Made by a program: the position numbers and the translations under genes. A stretch of DNA of 64,000 nucleotides from Tindallia californiensis (GTDB taxonomy: Bacteria; Bacillota; Clostridia; Peptostreptococcales; Tindalliaceae), in assembly GCF_900107405.1 (NCBI RefSeq), contig NZ_FNPV01000006.1, positions 186,001 to 250,000 on the forward strand. Reading direction: 5' to 3'. This document shows, piece by piece, positions 16,281-23,675 of this stretch (its first letter is position 1; each line of letters begins with the position of its first letter). Under the pieces are notes generated by a model. It was not told the origin of the DNA. It made no database searches and saw only the letters and a program-made list of their open reading frames with translations.

Positions 16281-18749
16281 TTACTTTTCTTCGTGGAAGG
16301 TTACCGTTTGAGCTGCTGCATCCCACGTGTAATCAATTCCTAAAGCTCGAGCAAATCTGGATACTGGTACAAAAGTTCTTTCGCTAACGATGGTTGCTGC
16401 TGCTCCCATATCGGAAGGCACACCGTTTACTAACATAGTTCTGCTACCAATTTCCATTTGCATTACTTTGTCTGCATAGATGGTTACTGTTCTAGCATCG
16501 CCATCCCATACTACAGCGTTTCTGGAAACTCCAAGAGCTCTAGATACATGAGCAACTGGAACCATTAGTCTGTTGTCTTGTACGAATGGAGCTACGTCCA
16601 TTGTCATTTGCTCGCTACCTACCATGTAAGTTGTTTGACCAACTGTCATGGAAACTTCTTCACGAGTTACGTCTTCTTGTAAGTTGATTGGAGTTCCTAC
16701 GGATACGTAGTCAGCTCTGAATACTCGACTAGAGAAGTCTGCTTCTTTAAGGATTTCTGCAACGTGATCATTAACAGTATTATAATTTGTACCTGCTAAG
16801 TTAGTGTTAGATCTCCACTCATCTTGAACTCCGCCACCAAAGAATTGGTAGTCATCTGCTCGACCGATTAAATCACCATCATCTGTGATGTTTTCGATTA
16901 CAGCAGTTCCTCGAACATCAATTTGGTACTCGCCCATTGGAGCGCTTCTGTCAACGTCCATTTTGATGTTGTAGAATCTAAGAGTTGAAGCTTCAGTAGA
17001 CTCAACATCAATTTCAACTTCCATACCTACGCCGCCACCATAAGTGTCGTCGTCTTTAAGTTCGATATCACCTTCTACAACTTCAACATCAAATCCATCA
17101 ATTCGAATGCTTCCGCCATAGGTTTCACGTAAGTGTAATCTTAACATTCCATCTTCCATTAAAGCGCCTGCTTCTGTCTCAGAAATAAGGATTTCTGGAG
17201 CATCTTGCTTCATAGTACCGATAGAAAGCATTTCAACTTGCTCTCCAACTTCAACGGTTACTGGCTTTTTAGCTACTGCTAAAACTTGTTCCATCTCTTC
17301 AATACCGCCACCGCTGATTTTAATCATAATGTCTTCTGTTCCATCAAAAGGAGCATTTCCATTAGCCGTAAATCTAACGTTGAAAGTCAGTTCATCTTCA
17401 TCGTCTTCGATGGTGTAAGAGAATTCATTTTCTCCATCTTTATCAAGAGAAATAGTTCCGTCTTCTGCATCATCAGAAGCTTCTACATCAATAACATGTA
17501 TCCAATCTGGGAAGATAAAGTCGATGTCTCTTCCTGAAATAAAGGAATTATCAACAGTTTCTTCAATTGTAAATTCTACTTCGTATTCTTCGTCGTTGTT
17601 GTCAAATAATCGACCAACAAAGAATTCTTTTTCGCCATCTTCTTCTGCTTCGAAAGCAGCTCCAAAGTCCATGTATTCTGCAATCACTAACCCGCTTTGG
17701 TTGCTAATATCGCCACGTCCTGTTAAGTTAACAGAAACTTCGCCATAGTTAGCATCACGAGTTACGTTGATTCTTGAACCAATAATGATAGATCCTCTGG
17801 AAGCAGGTGCACTATTAACTGTAAAGTCAATAGACAGATCTCTTCCGTCAGTTTCAGTGTCAGCAGCGTTAATTTGAATTGCTTCAGCTGCTGTAGTTCC
17901 AACATTAGTCCAACCTTCAAAACGAACGATAGTACTTCTTCCTAGAGTTCTTTCATTTGCTTCTATAGTAGAAGCTGGTACTCCAGTAGTTGGTAATGAC
18001 ACTACAGTTCCACTTTCATTGATGTAGTCATCACCTGATTGATGGATTAAAATATTTTCCCACTCAAAGTTGTTTGGAAGTCTTAATCTTGCACGGTGAG
18101 AATCACCACTTGATAAAGAACCTGTGGTAACTTCATCGATGATGATGTCCCCAGCTCTTTGGTAACGACCTCTGGAGATATCTTCCACATCGTCTACAAA
18201 AGCTGTAGTTTCACCATCAGCCACGATAGCAAATGTGTAAGTTCCACCTGTCAAGTTACTGTTTTGCTGGTCGATGGTTACTCTTGCTTCGCCTTCACTA
18301 TCCATCTCAGTGTAAAGAGGGATATCAATTCGAAGGTCATCGCCTGCATTCGCTCTTGTAAATCCACTAACGGTTACTGTTACAGAAGTATCTGTACGAC
18401 GGCTTACTCTTACCGTTCCGTCAGTTCCAGGAACCCCTGGGTTTCCTACTGCACCTTGAACTCTGGTATCTGCTGCAATATCAGCAATATTAACAAAGTC
18501 TGCATTGGTCAGGTTTAAACGGAAAACCTGTGTTTCCATCATGACAGCACTTGAATCTCCATCAGAGAAATCACCCGTGCTATCTTCTTCGATTCTTAAT
18601 TCTGGTGCATCACTTGAATCAAATACGTGCTCATCGTCAACTGTTGGTACATAGCTAACGCTGTTGCTGCTTGCTGCGGATACACTCATAGGCATAATAA
18701 CACTAAAGAGCATAGCTACAGCTAAAATTAAAGCAATTCTTTTTCTCAT
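16281..18749 (-). CDS. Candidate S-layer-like major surface protein with C-terminal double stalk domain
   Basis: 822 residues. Signal peptide 1-25 (MSVSAASSNSV). Shared N-terminal module at about 35-170 (APELRIEEDSTGDF, VFRLNLTNADF, VRVSRRTDTSVTVTV). A long acidic beta-rich middle (about 180-640) follows, with FIFPDWIHVIDV-like and VIAEYMDFG segments also in its paralogue. The C-terminal double stalk domain (about 700-820) contains DNRLMVPVAHVSRALGVS and ERTFVPVSRFARALGIDYTW. Evidence for high expression: an extended -10 sigma-A promoter, a ~255-nt structured leader, AAAGGAGG eight bases before the ATG and a strong terminator. There is no SLH or LPXTG motif, so the stalk domains may serve as wall anchor. 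That it forms an S-layer is inference. Confidence 0.8.
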   Translation of the reverse strand: MRKRIALILAVAMLFSVIMPMSVSAASSNSVSYVPTVDDEHVFDSSDAPELRIEEDSTGDFSDGDSSAVMMETQVFRLNLTNADFVNIADIAADTRVQGAVGNPGVPGTDGTVRVSRRTDTSVTVTVSGFTRANAGDDLRIDIPLYTEMDSEGEARVTIDQQNSNLTGGTYTFAIVADGETTAFVDDVEDISRGRYQRAGDIIIDEVTTGSLSSGDSHRARLRLPNNFEWENILIHQSGDDYINESGTVVSLPTTGVPASTIEANERTLGRSTIVRFEGWTNVGTTAAEAIQINAADTETDGRDLSIDFTVNSAPASRGSIIIGSRINVTRDANYGEVSVNLTGRGDISNQSGLVIAEYMDFGAAFEAEEDGEKEFFVGRLFDNNDEEYEVEFTIEETVDNSFISGRDIDFIFPDWIHVIDVEASDDAEDGTISLDKDGENEFSYTIEDDEDELTFNVRFTANGNAPFDGTEDIMIKISGGGIEEMEQVLAVAKKPVTVEVGEQVEMLSIGTMKQDAPEILISETEAGALMEDGMLRLHLRETYGGSIRIDGFDVEVVEGDIELKDDDTYGGGVGMEVEIDVESTEASTLRFYNIKMDVDRSAPMGEYQIDVRGTAVIENITDDGDLIGRADDYQFFGGGVQDEWRSNTNLAGTNYNTVNDHVAEILKEADFSSRVFRADYVSVGTPINLQEDVTREEVSMTVGQTTYMVGSEQMTMDVAPFVQDNRLMVPVAHVSRALGVSRNAVVWDGDARTVTIYADKVMQMEIGSRTMLVNGVPSDMGAAATIVSERTFVPVSRFARALGIDYTWDAAAQTVTFHEEK

Positions 18750-19004
18750 TAATTATTTTCCTCCTTTTAATATGGTTTGGCCTTGCCTTAGGTGTTTTAC
18801 GAGCCTATGTTAGGTCAGTCAAGCCGGCAAGATCTTAAGTATTGGTCTTTGACTTGGCTCGTATGATTGAGTGTCTTACAGACTCCCCCCTTTCAGTACA
18901 GGTTTCGAATCTTTCTTCTTCAGGTTCCGGCGAAGGTTTACCTTCTGAAGCTGCCATCGTCGCCGGCACCGAGAGAAGGGTGAACTGCGCAACCCTCCAT
19001 CATG
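18750..19004 (-). promoter_or_regulatory. Long structured 5' leader of the 822-residue surface protein gene
   Basis: About 255 nt between the predicted transcription start and the ATG, more GC-rich than flanking intergenic DNA. Visible helices on the minus strand: GCCGGCGA with TCGCCGG around an inner GAAGG-TAAA-CCTTC hairpin (18926-18967 region), and TACGAGCC (about 18856-18863) with GGCTCGTA (about 18798-18805), which encloses AGTCAA/TTGACT. I could not match it to a riboswitch I know (ydaO, SAM, TPP, lysine, glycine, cobalamin, c-di-GMP and M-box were considered). Long leaders that stabilise mRNA are known for S-layer genes of other bacteria. Confidence 0.6.
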
Positions 19005-19010
19005 TGGACA

Positions 19011-19039
19011 ATTATATCACCAGGGTAAAGCAAGGTCAA
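19011..19039 (-). promoter_or_regulatory. Strong sigma-A promoter of the 822-residue surface protein gene
   Basis: TTGACC, a 17-bp spacer and TATAAT, with the extended -10 TGATATAAT. This is one of the best promoter matches in the window. Confidence 0.85.
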
Positions 19040-19040
19040 T

Positions 19041-19075
19041 GAACTTTACAGCTTTGTAATGAAGCTGTAAAGTTC
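19041..19075. promoter_or_regulatory. Perfect 14-bp inverted repeat next to the -35 box
   Basis: Arms GAACTTTACAGCTT (19041-19054) and AAGCTGTAAAGTTC (19062-19075) flank a 7-base centre. One base separates it from the -35 hexamer, so it may be an operator; as RNA it would form a hairpin without a T-run. Confidence 0.6.
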
Positions 19076-19450
19076 AGGTTACAGGTGAACAGGTTATAAG
19101 TGATAAAAACCAAGTAACAGGTGTACAGGTTATAAGTGATAGGTTAAGTTCAAAAGATTAGTGACCTGTAACTGTTCGACTGTACCTTTACTTTGTTGCT
19201 ATATTCATCCCTCATGATATGATCTGTTTTCATTATACTCTTTTAGTTGGGGGAATACCATTACAAGGGTGTTACAAATATACAGGTTACAGGTGAACAA
19301 GTTACAAGTGATAGGTAAGTTCAAAAGATCTAAAACCTGTACCCTGTAACCTGATAACTTTTAACCTGATTTTTGTACCCTGTAACCTGATAACTTTTAA
19401 CCTGTCTTTTTAACCTTTAACTTGTAACCTGTAAACCTATAACCTGCTTT
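19076..19450. repeat. Long repeat mosaic (GGTTACAGGTGAACAGG type)
   Basis: Dozens of variants of AGGTTATAAGTGATA, AAGTTCAAAAGAT and CCTGTAACCTGATAACTTT fill this stretch. A short unique island (about 19190-19270) interrupts it. It runs into the stop codon of the four-helix gene. No coding frame is evident. Confidence 0.85.
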
Positions 19451-19804
19451 TTATACCCTGCTTTTAAGTTTTATTACAGCCGACGTCAGCATTTTGTTCA
19501 ATTCAAGGCATTCGGCTTTTAATGGTGCTGCTAAATCCTCTTCTATATAGCCTGTTTGAATTAGCAGATCCAGCCAGTAGTCTGTTTCAGCTGCTTCTTT
19601 ATGACAAAGTGTCAGTTTGTAAAGAAAGTCTTTGGGTGTTTGTGCACAGGTTGCTTCCCTGTAGTTTGCTCCAATACTGGTGCCGGAGCGTAGGAGTTGT
19701 TTGGAAAGGACGTATTCCTTTTGTTCGTTGGTGAGGTATTTGTAAAGGTTGACGATTCGAATTGCAAATGCAAATGACTTTTCTCCTATAATGGACTTTT
19801 TCAT
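19451..19804 (-). CDS. Four-helix bundle protein (23S rRNA IVS-like family)
   Basis: 117 residues, the usual size for this family. Four amphipathic helices can be read: SFAFAIRIVNLYKYLTNEQK, YVLSKQLLRSGTSIGANYRE, DFLYKLTLCHKEAAETDYWL and APLKAECLELNKMLTSAVIK. The RSGTSIGANYREA motif is the family hallmark. Members are encoded in rRNA intervening sequences, near diversity-generating retroelements and as stand-alone genes; their role is unknown. The last codons (KLKSRV) are written in the AAAAGCAG repeat. It sits with toxin-antitoxin genes in a repeat-rich patch. Confidence 0.85.
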   Translation of the reverse strand: MKKSIIGEKSFAFAIRIVNLYKYLTNEQKEYVLSKQLLRSGTSIGANYREATCAQTPKDFLYKLTLCHKEAAETDYWLDLLIQTGYIEEDLAAPLKAECLELNKMLTSAVIKLKSRV

Positions 19805-19876
19805 CGGTCGGCTCCTTTTGCTGTTGATTAAGTGGTTTACACCCAGAAAAAAAGGCCAATTCGGCCATCATCATTA

Positions 19877-20119
19877 CTACTTATATATATCTCCTCGTGT
19901 ATCGACCCTTACAATCGTTATGTTTTCTTCGTCTGCCTGATAAACAACTCTGTACTTTCCAATTCTTAGTCGGTAAATATTGTCCAGTTTTTTTCCGTTC
20001 AGCTTCTTAATATCGCCACGAGGTATCTTTTCAATTGCTTCCAGTATTCTGCTGCGGGTTTTATTGTCATAGGAACCCATGGATTTCGCTGCATTTTTAA
20101 GTATAATTATTTCTCTCAA
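19877..20119 (-). CDS. RelE/ParE superfamily toxin
   Basis: 80 residues. The core reads KSMGSYDNKTRSRILEAIEK, GDIKKLNGKKLDNIYRLRIG and KYRVVYQADEENITIVRVDTRGDIY, the beta-hairpin and C-terminal strand order of RelE-type mRNA interferases (typical R/K-rich YRLRxGxYRVVY motif). Start is TTG at 20119, supported by GGAGG seven bases upstream inside the antitoxin gene; no ATG gives a full domain. The gene overlaps the antitoxin by 23 bp, so translation is coupled. Expected to cut mRNA on the ribosome when the antitoxin is degraded. Confidence 0.85.
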   Translation of the reverse strand: MREIIILKNAAKSMGSYDNKTRSRILEAIEKIPRGDIKKLNGKKLDNIYRLRIGKYRVVYQADEENITIVRVDTRGDIYK

Positions 20120-20336
20120 TAGATTGTTCCTCCATGAGCTTTTTTGTTTCCTCTATTGTATACCGTTCTTCTTTCTCCAGCAATTCTAGAATCTCCTCTT
20201 CCTCTTCATCCTCCATTATAAGTTCACTTTCTTCACGGCTTTTTAGGAAGAGCAGAAAGTCGATCACTTCTCCAGCCTTTGTTTCCGGCATCTCATCAAC
20301 CAGTTTTTTAATAATATCTTTCGCTGTATTCATCAT
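20097..20336 (-). CDS. Antitoxin of the RelE/ParE-type pair
   Basis: 79 residues, strongly acidic C-terminal half. The N-terminal part (TAKDIIKKLVDEMPETKAGEVIDFLLFLKSRE) matches the DUF2281-like antitoxin pattern, in which a Pro-Glu turn separates two helices. The C-terminal Glu-rich helix (EEEEILELLEKEERYTIEE) probably binds the toxin. Start at 20336 or the adjacent ATG at 20333; AGAGGTG lies a few bases upstream and favours 20333. It is followed by and overlaps the toxin gene. Confidence 0.75.
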   Translation of the reverse strand: MMNTAKDIIKKLVDEMPETKAGEVIDFLLFLKSREESELIMEDEEEEEILELLEKEERYTIEETKKLMEEQSIERNNYT

Positions 20337-20339
20337 TTC

Positions 20340-20490
20340 ACCTCTTTCACAGGTTTAAATCTTCTGAACTTCACCTGTAACCTATAACCTTTTCTCTACA
20401 ACCTGCCTTTAAAGGATTTTAGGTTGGTTTAGTAGTTTAATTATACCACAAAAAGCAGTTGATAAGCGAAAAGGTTATAGGTAATAGGCG
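20340..20490. repeat. Repeat mosaic upstream of the antitoxin
   Basis: Contains CACCTGTAACCTATAACC and AAAAGGTTATAGGTAATAGG units. No gene is seen. Confidence 0.6.
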
Positions 20491-20775
20491 AAGGAAAACC
20501 GAGAAGGGCAAGTGGAGCTGAACCAGTACCAGCTTGCAGGAACAGTGATGCCGACTGAAGCTCCTGAGTTCTACAAGAAAACCTATGACCGTGCTGTCAG
20601 AAAACCCAGTGTATGGACGGCAGAGTGCATCGTACAGTGCGACAGGAGGTCGCACTGCCGCCCGCTAAGCCAGGAGGGCGATTCGGGCGGGTAGATGCGG
20701 TCAACGTTCAGACACTCTGGTTTTCTCAGCTAAGGGAATGAGCTTCCAGTTAGAACCAGGAGCAAAGGAGGCAAA
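20491..20775. other. Unidentified GC-rich fragment with strong hairpins, inserted in repeats
   Basis: Composition differs from the flanks and it begins abruptly after the mosaic unit ending in TAATAG. It contains a perfect 9-bp hairpin (CAGTGCGAC / GTCGCACTG, 20635-20657) and a 7-bp stem (CCGCCCG / CGGGCGG). A plus-strand frame from about 20490 to 20694 (QVELNQYQLAGTVMPTEAPE and following) is open but unlike any family I know. It could be a structured RNA, or the remnant of an intron or insertion sequence. Confidence 0.35.
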
Positions 20776-20781
20776 AATGAT

Positions 20782-20813
20782 AAAAGCGACCAGAATTCTC
20801 TGGTCGCTTCTTT
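20782..20813 (-). terminator. Rho-independent terminator of the 392-residue stalk gene
   Basis: An 11-bp perfect stem, AAGCGACCAGA / TCTGGTCGCTT, with a 4-base loop and a T-run on the minus strand, 14 bp after the stop. Confidence 0.85.
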
Positions 20814-20826
20814 AAATCTAATCCTA

Positions 20827-22005
20827 TTATTCTGTCACTGTAATTTCCATTTCTAATGTTGCATCATTAAGAGATGTGAAAACAACTACTGTATCTTCCA
20901 CTGTTAGTGGGGTTCCTTCTTCAATACTGGATTCAACTCCGTAATCAAAGAAGTCTTCTGCGGTTATGGATGTTCCACCATGACCAGCATAAATTCCAAA
21001 TTCTAAGTCTGTAAAATCAAGGGATTCTCCAACTTTATACTCTGTTTTTGGAGTTTGTAAAAAGTACATGCTGTTCGGTATTACATCTGGATCTTCTTCA
21101 TGATATGGAGTTCTTTCATCAGCTACTTCTGCATCCGTTGCTGCTTCTTCCTCTTCAGCATCTTCGTCAGCATCTGTTTCTTCTGTTACCGTTTCTTCTT
21201 CAACGGCTTCTTCTGTTGCTTCATCTTCGTCCATTTCTTCTGCTGCGTCTGCATCTTCGTCTACGTCAGCTGCTTCTTCTTCACCTTCAACCGCTGGTGT
21301 AATCACTACGGTTTGGGTTTCTCCGTTCCAGTCTACATCAAAGCCAAGGGTTCGGCTGATAAAGCTTACGGGTACCACGGTTCTTCCTTCAAGGATGACG
21401 GCTACGGTATCCATTTCAACTTCTTCGCCATTGACAACAGCAATATTGGAATCGATGGTTAATAGGATAACGGTTTCGTCTTTGGTGTAGGTTACTTGAC
21501 GAGCATCTGCATCCCAGTCAAAGGAGGCACCAAGCTGACGGCCTACAAAGCTTAGGGGTACCATGGTTCTCCCGTTTTCGTCTGCGTAAGGAGCTGGGTT
21601 TACTTCGACATGCTCACCGTCAATAATGGCAATGTTGTTGCCTAAGTTAAGCTGGATTCTTTCTGCTGCTACTACTTCCTCTTCCATTTCTTCTTCTGTT
21701 TCTTCAGCCGCTTCGTCTTCTTCTACGGCTTCTTCTTCCTCTGTTGCTTCTTCATCTATTTCATCGTTTTCTTCTACGGCTTCTTCTTCTGTTGCTTCTT
21801 CTACATCTTCAGCAACTTCTTCGTCAGCTTCTGTTGCTTCTTCTTCCTCATCTGTATCTACCTCACCGTTTGCTTCTGCTTCTACGGCTTCTTCCTGCTC
21901 TTCTACTTCTACTTCATCTTCCATGTGCTCGTCTGCATAAACGGCGAATGAGCTAAAGACTAGCATGAAAACTAATAATACGGCTAACAATCCTCTTTTG
22001 TTCAT
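20827..22005 (-). CDS. Highly acidic secreted double-stalk-domain protein with C-terminal Ig-like domain
   Basis: 392 residues. Signal peptide 1-24. Residues about 25-115 are almost only Glu, Asp, Ala, Val and Thr. The double stalk domain (about 118-240) reads ENGRTMVPLSFVGRQLGASF and LEGRTVVPVSFISRTLGFDV. A second acidic stretch (about 241-300) leads to a bacterial Ig-like domain (about 315-392) with TEYKVGESLDFTDLEFGIYA, as in Big_3/Big_4 repeats. The acidic stretches fit a high-salt exterior. An extended -10 box is 50 bp upstream of the start, AAAGGAG precedes the ATG and a terminator follows. Likely a wall-bound structural protein; partner unknown. Confidence 0.8.
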   Translation of the reverse strand: MNKRGLLAVLLVFMLVFSSFAVYADEHMEDEVEVEEQEEAVEAEANGEVDTDEEEEATEADEEVAEDVEEATEEEAVEENDEIDEEATEEEEAVEEDEAAEETEEEMEEEVVAAERIQLNLGNNIAIIDGEHVEVNPAPYADENGRTMVPLSFVGRQLGASFDWDADARQVTYTKDETVILLTIDSNIAVVNGEEVEMDTVAVILEGRTVVPVSFISRTLGFDVDWNGETQTVVITPAVEGEEEAADVDEDADAAEEMDEDEATEEAVEEETVTEETDADEDAEEEEAATDAEVADERTPYHEEDPDVIPNSMYFLQTPKTEYKVGESLDFTDLEFGIYAGHGGTSITAEDFFDYGVESSIEEGTPLTVEDTVVVFTSLNDATLEMEITVTE

Positions 22006-22054
22006 TTAAGTCACTCCTTTTTTTATTGTTTTCTAATCGTTATAGGCGAGTTCC

Positions 22055-22063
22055 ATTATACCA
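22055..22063 (-). promoter_or_regulatory. Extended -10 promoter of the 392-residue stalk gene
   Basis: TGGTATAAT, a full extended -10; no good -35 is seen at 16-18 bp. Confidence 0.5.
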
Positions 22064-22099
22064 GAAAAGGAGTTGTTTGAATTTTACAATCTTGTTACA

Positions 22100-22410
22100 A
22101 GAGGAAGGGTAAAAGCAGTTGTAAATGCAGGTTAAAAGTGAAAAGGTTATAGGTTATAGGTAAGTGCAGGGGAGAAAAGCAAGTTAAAAGCTAACAGGTT
22201 AAAGGTTAAAGAGAAGTTCAAAAGACGGGTAAATCAAAGGGATAAGAAGAATAGGTTGCAAAACACATGGGCAAACACATGGGGACGGTTCTGCTGTGTT
22301 TATCTTTTTCCTATAACCTGCTAACCTGCTAACCTGCTTACCTATAACCTGCTTACCTATAACCTGCTTACCTATAACCTGCTTACCTATAGCCTGCTCC
22401 TATAGCAGTG
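22100..22410. repeat. Repeat mosaic with 15-bp tandem array
   Basis: At its right end the 15-bp unit ACCTATAACCTGCTT repeats about four times in tandem (22338-22395). Left of it are TTAAAAGCTAACAGG-type units and a CACATGGGGACGG element at 22268-22290. The array reaches the stop codon of the next stalk gene. Nothing coding is seen. Confidence 0.85.
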
Positions 22411-23416
22411 TAATCACTTTATCGGCTTCGAAATAGCCATGTTCATAGTCTTCTGGGGTGGTGACCAGTAGGTAGATCCAGGTAGCAGAACGGATATCGG
22501 CATGAACATCTTTTAGGGTCAGCTGGCCGGTCTGGGTTAAGGTCACGCCGACGTCTTCCGGGTTCCATTCTTCATGAAAACCAAGCACTGCCATAAAATT
22601 CCACTCTATAGGAACGTCTGTCAGGTCTACTTCTTCGCCTTCTTCGTTATAGCCGGTGACGCTATACTCTCTGGTAACAGCCCTGCTTCCGGAGAGTGAA
22701 ATGCGTTCGGGTCCAGAAATTTCTAATCCTTCAAGGGTCGCAGGATCTGCCAGGTCGGATACTTCTGGAAGTGGTGCTGGCTCTGGCTCTTCAGATTCTG
22801 ATGCCGGTTCCTCGTCTTCCGCTGCTGGCTCTGAATCTGGTTCTGGCTCTGGCTCTGAATCTTGATCTGAATCTGGTGCTGAATCTGGTTCTGATGCCGG
22901 TTCCTCTTCTGTTGATGGATCTGTTGTTTCTTCAGTCGATTCATCGGTGATGGTGATGGTTTGGGTATCTGCTTCCCATTGAACATGAAAGCCCATGGTT
23001 TCGCTGAAGAACCGAAGGGGGACCAGGCTTCGTCCGCTTTCCCGGTGAAGTACCGGAGGGGTTGATAGGTGAATTTCTTCTCCATTTTTAGTGGCCACAG
23101 TGCGGCCAATGGTCAGAAGGACGGTTTCTCCTTCCGGGGTGTTGTAAAATACAGAGGAACCAACCGGATCCCAGGTAACTTCGGCTCCCAGGGCTTCGGC
23201 TATAAAGCGAAGCGGTGTAAGGGTCCGATTGTCGTCACTAAGATAAGGGGCCACATCTAATGTTACTTCTTCGCCGTTGATGGTGGCGGTGGCGATGTCT
23301 GGTTGAAGCTGGATAATGGTGCTTTCACCATTGTCATCGGCATAGGCACTGATACTGGTACTGGTAACGAGCAGAGCCAGTACCAAAAAAATGGTGATGG
23401 TACTTCTTTTAATCAT
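22400..23416 (-). CDS. Secreted double-stalk-domain protein with Ser/Glu/Pro/Asp linker
   Basis: 338 residues from ATG 23416; GGGAG lies eight bases before it, whereas the ATG at 23434 precedes that ribosome site. Signal peptide 1-26. The double stalk domain (about 32-160) contains NRTLTPLRFIAEALGAEVTW and GRSLVPLRFFSETMGFHVQW. A linker of Ser, Glu, Pro and Asp repeats covers about 165-225. The C-terminal region (about 230-338) is beta-rich with LEGLEISGPERISLSGSRAV and VPIEWNFMAV, resembling a bacterial Ig-like domain. The last codons lie in the repeat mosaic. A candidate promoter (23528-23556) is directly upstream, behind the terminator of a possible small RNA. Confidence 0.75.
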   Translation of the reverse strand: MIKRSTITIFLVLALLVTSTSISAYADDNGESTIIQLQPDIATATINGEEVTLDVAPYLSDDNRTLTPLRFIAEALGAEVTWDPVGSSVFYNTPEGETVLLTIGRTVATKNGEEIHLSTPPVLHRESGRSLVPLRFFSETMGFHVQWEADTQTITITDESTEETTDPSTEEEPASEPDSAPDSDQDSEPEPEPDSEPAAEDEEPASESEEPEPAPLPEVSDLADPATLEGLEISGPERISLSGSRAVTREYSVTGYNEEGEEVDLTDVPIEWNFMAVLGFHEEWNPEDVGVTLTQTGQLTLKDVHADIRSATWIYLLVTTPEDYEHGYFEADKVITLL

Positions 23417-23527
23417 TTGGGGTTCTCCCTTCATTTATGTGCTTTTGTAGGTTTGGCATTTGTTTTCAAGTAGTTCAAAATCGCAGCATCTTTTATTTAG
23501 CTTGGGTTGCTTTTTGCTGGTAACAAT

Positions 23528-23556
23528 ATTGTACAGTTTTTGCGCTTTTTTAACAA
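23528..23556 (-). promoter_or_regulatory. Candidate promoter of the 338-residue stalk gene
   Basis: TTGTTA, a 17-bp spacer and TACAAT on the minus strand, immediately after the T-run of the upstream terminator. Confidence 0.55.
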
Positions 23557-23560
23557 TAAC

Positions 23561-23587
23561 AAAAAAGAGAGCAGCCGAGCTGCTCTC
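23561..23587 (-). terminator. Rho-independent terminator of the candidate small RNA
   Basis: GAGAGCAGC / GCTGCTCTC, 9-bp perfect stem, 3-base loop and six T on the minus strand. Confidence 0.85.
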
Positions 23588-23635
23588 ACTTTTTTAGGCC
23601 TCATTTATACGGCCGAGGCTCCACCGTCTTTTTGT
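23561..23635 (-). ncRNA. Candidate ~75-nt terminated small RNA or leader with H-type pseudoknot
   Basis: Starts about seven bases after a near-consensus promoter and ends in a perfect terminator. Two helices interleave as a classical H-type pseudoknot: ACGG (23627-23624) with CCGT (23612-23609), and GCCTC (23619-23615) with GAGGC (23602-23598). Linkers are TGGA, GG and ATAAAT. No reading frame of use is present. A second promoter after the terminator suggests an independent RNA, but attenuation of the downstream stalk gene is the alternative. It does not match a small riboswitch that I can identify. Confidence 0.55.
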
Positions 23636-23641
23636 AGTTAA

Positions 23642-23670
23642 AATATAGCATTTTTAGAGGGTTTTGTCAA
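23642..23670 (-). promoter_or_regulatory. Strong promoter of the candidate small RNA
   Basis: Perfect TTGACA, 17-bp spacer, TATATT on the minus strand. Confidence 0.75.
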
Positions 23671-23675
23671 GTCGC

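Noticed and set aside
18750-19004. c-di-AMP (ydaO) riboswitch
   Set aside because: Surface or wall genes are typical targets, but the conserved ydaO core (GGGGGACCC, GTGAATCCCC, GACAGCTAACCTCG) could not be found in the leader.
20761-20815. Small plus-strand ORF starting at 20777 with GGAGG before it
   Set aside because: Its 12 codons coincide with the terminator hairpin of the opposite gene.
21048-21956. Leu- or Ser-rich plus-strand frames opposite the acidic stalk gene
   Set aside because: They arise from GAA/GAG/GCA codon runs read in reverse; low-complexity artefacts.
22311-22410. Possible CRISPR array (regular 15-bp tandem repeats)
   Set aside because: The units are contiguous with no spacers and there are no cas genes.
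23597-23628. SAM-II riboswitch
   Set aside because: The ATAAAT loop and A-rich tail are similar, but the first loop is only four bases and lacks the conserved uridines; SAM-II is also mainly proteobacterial.
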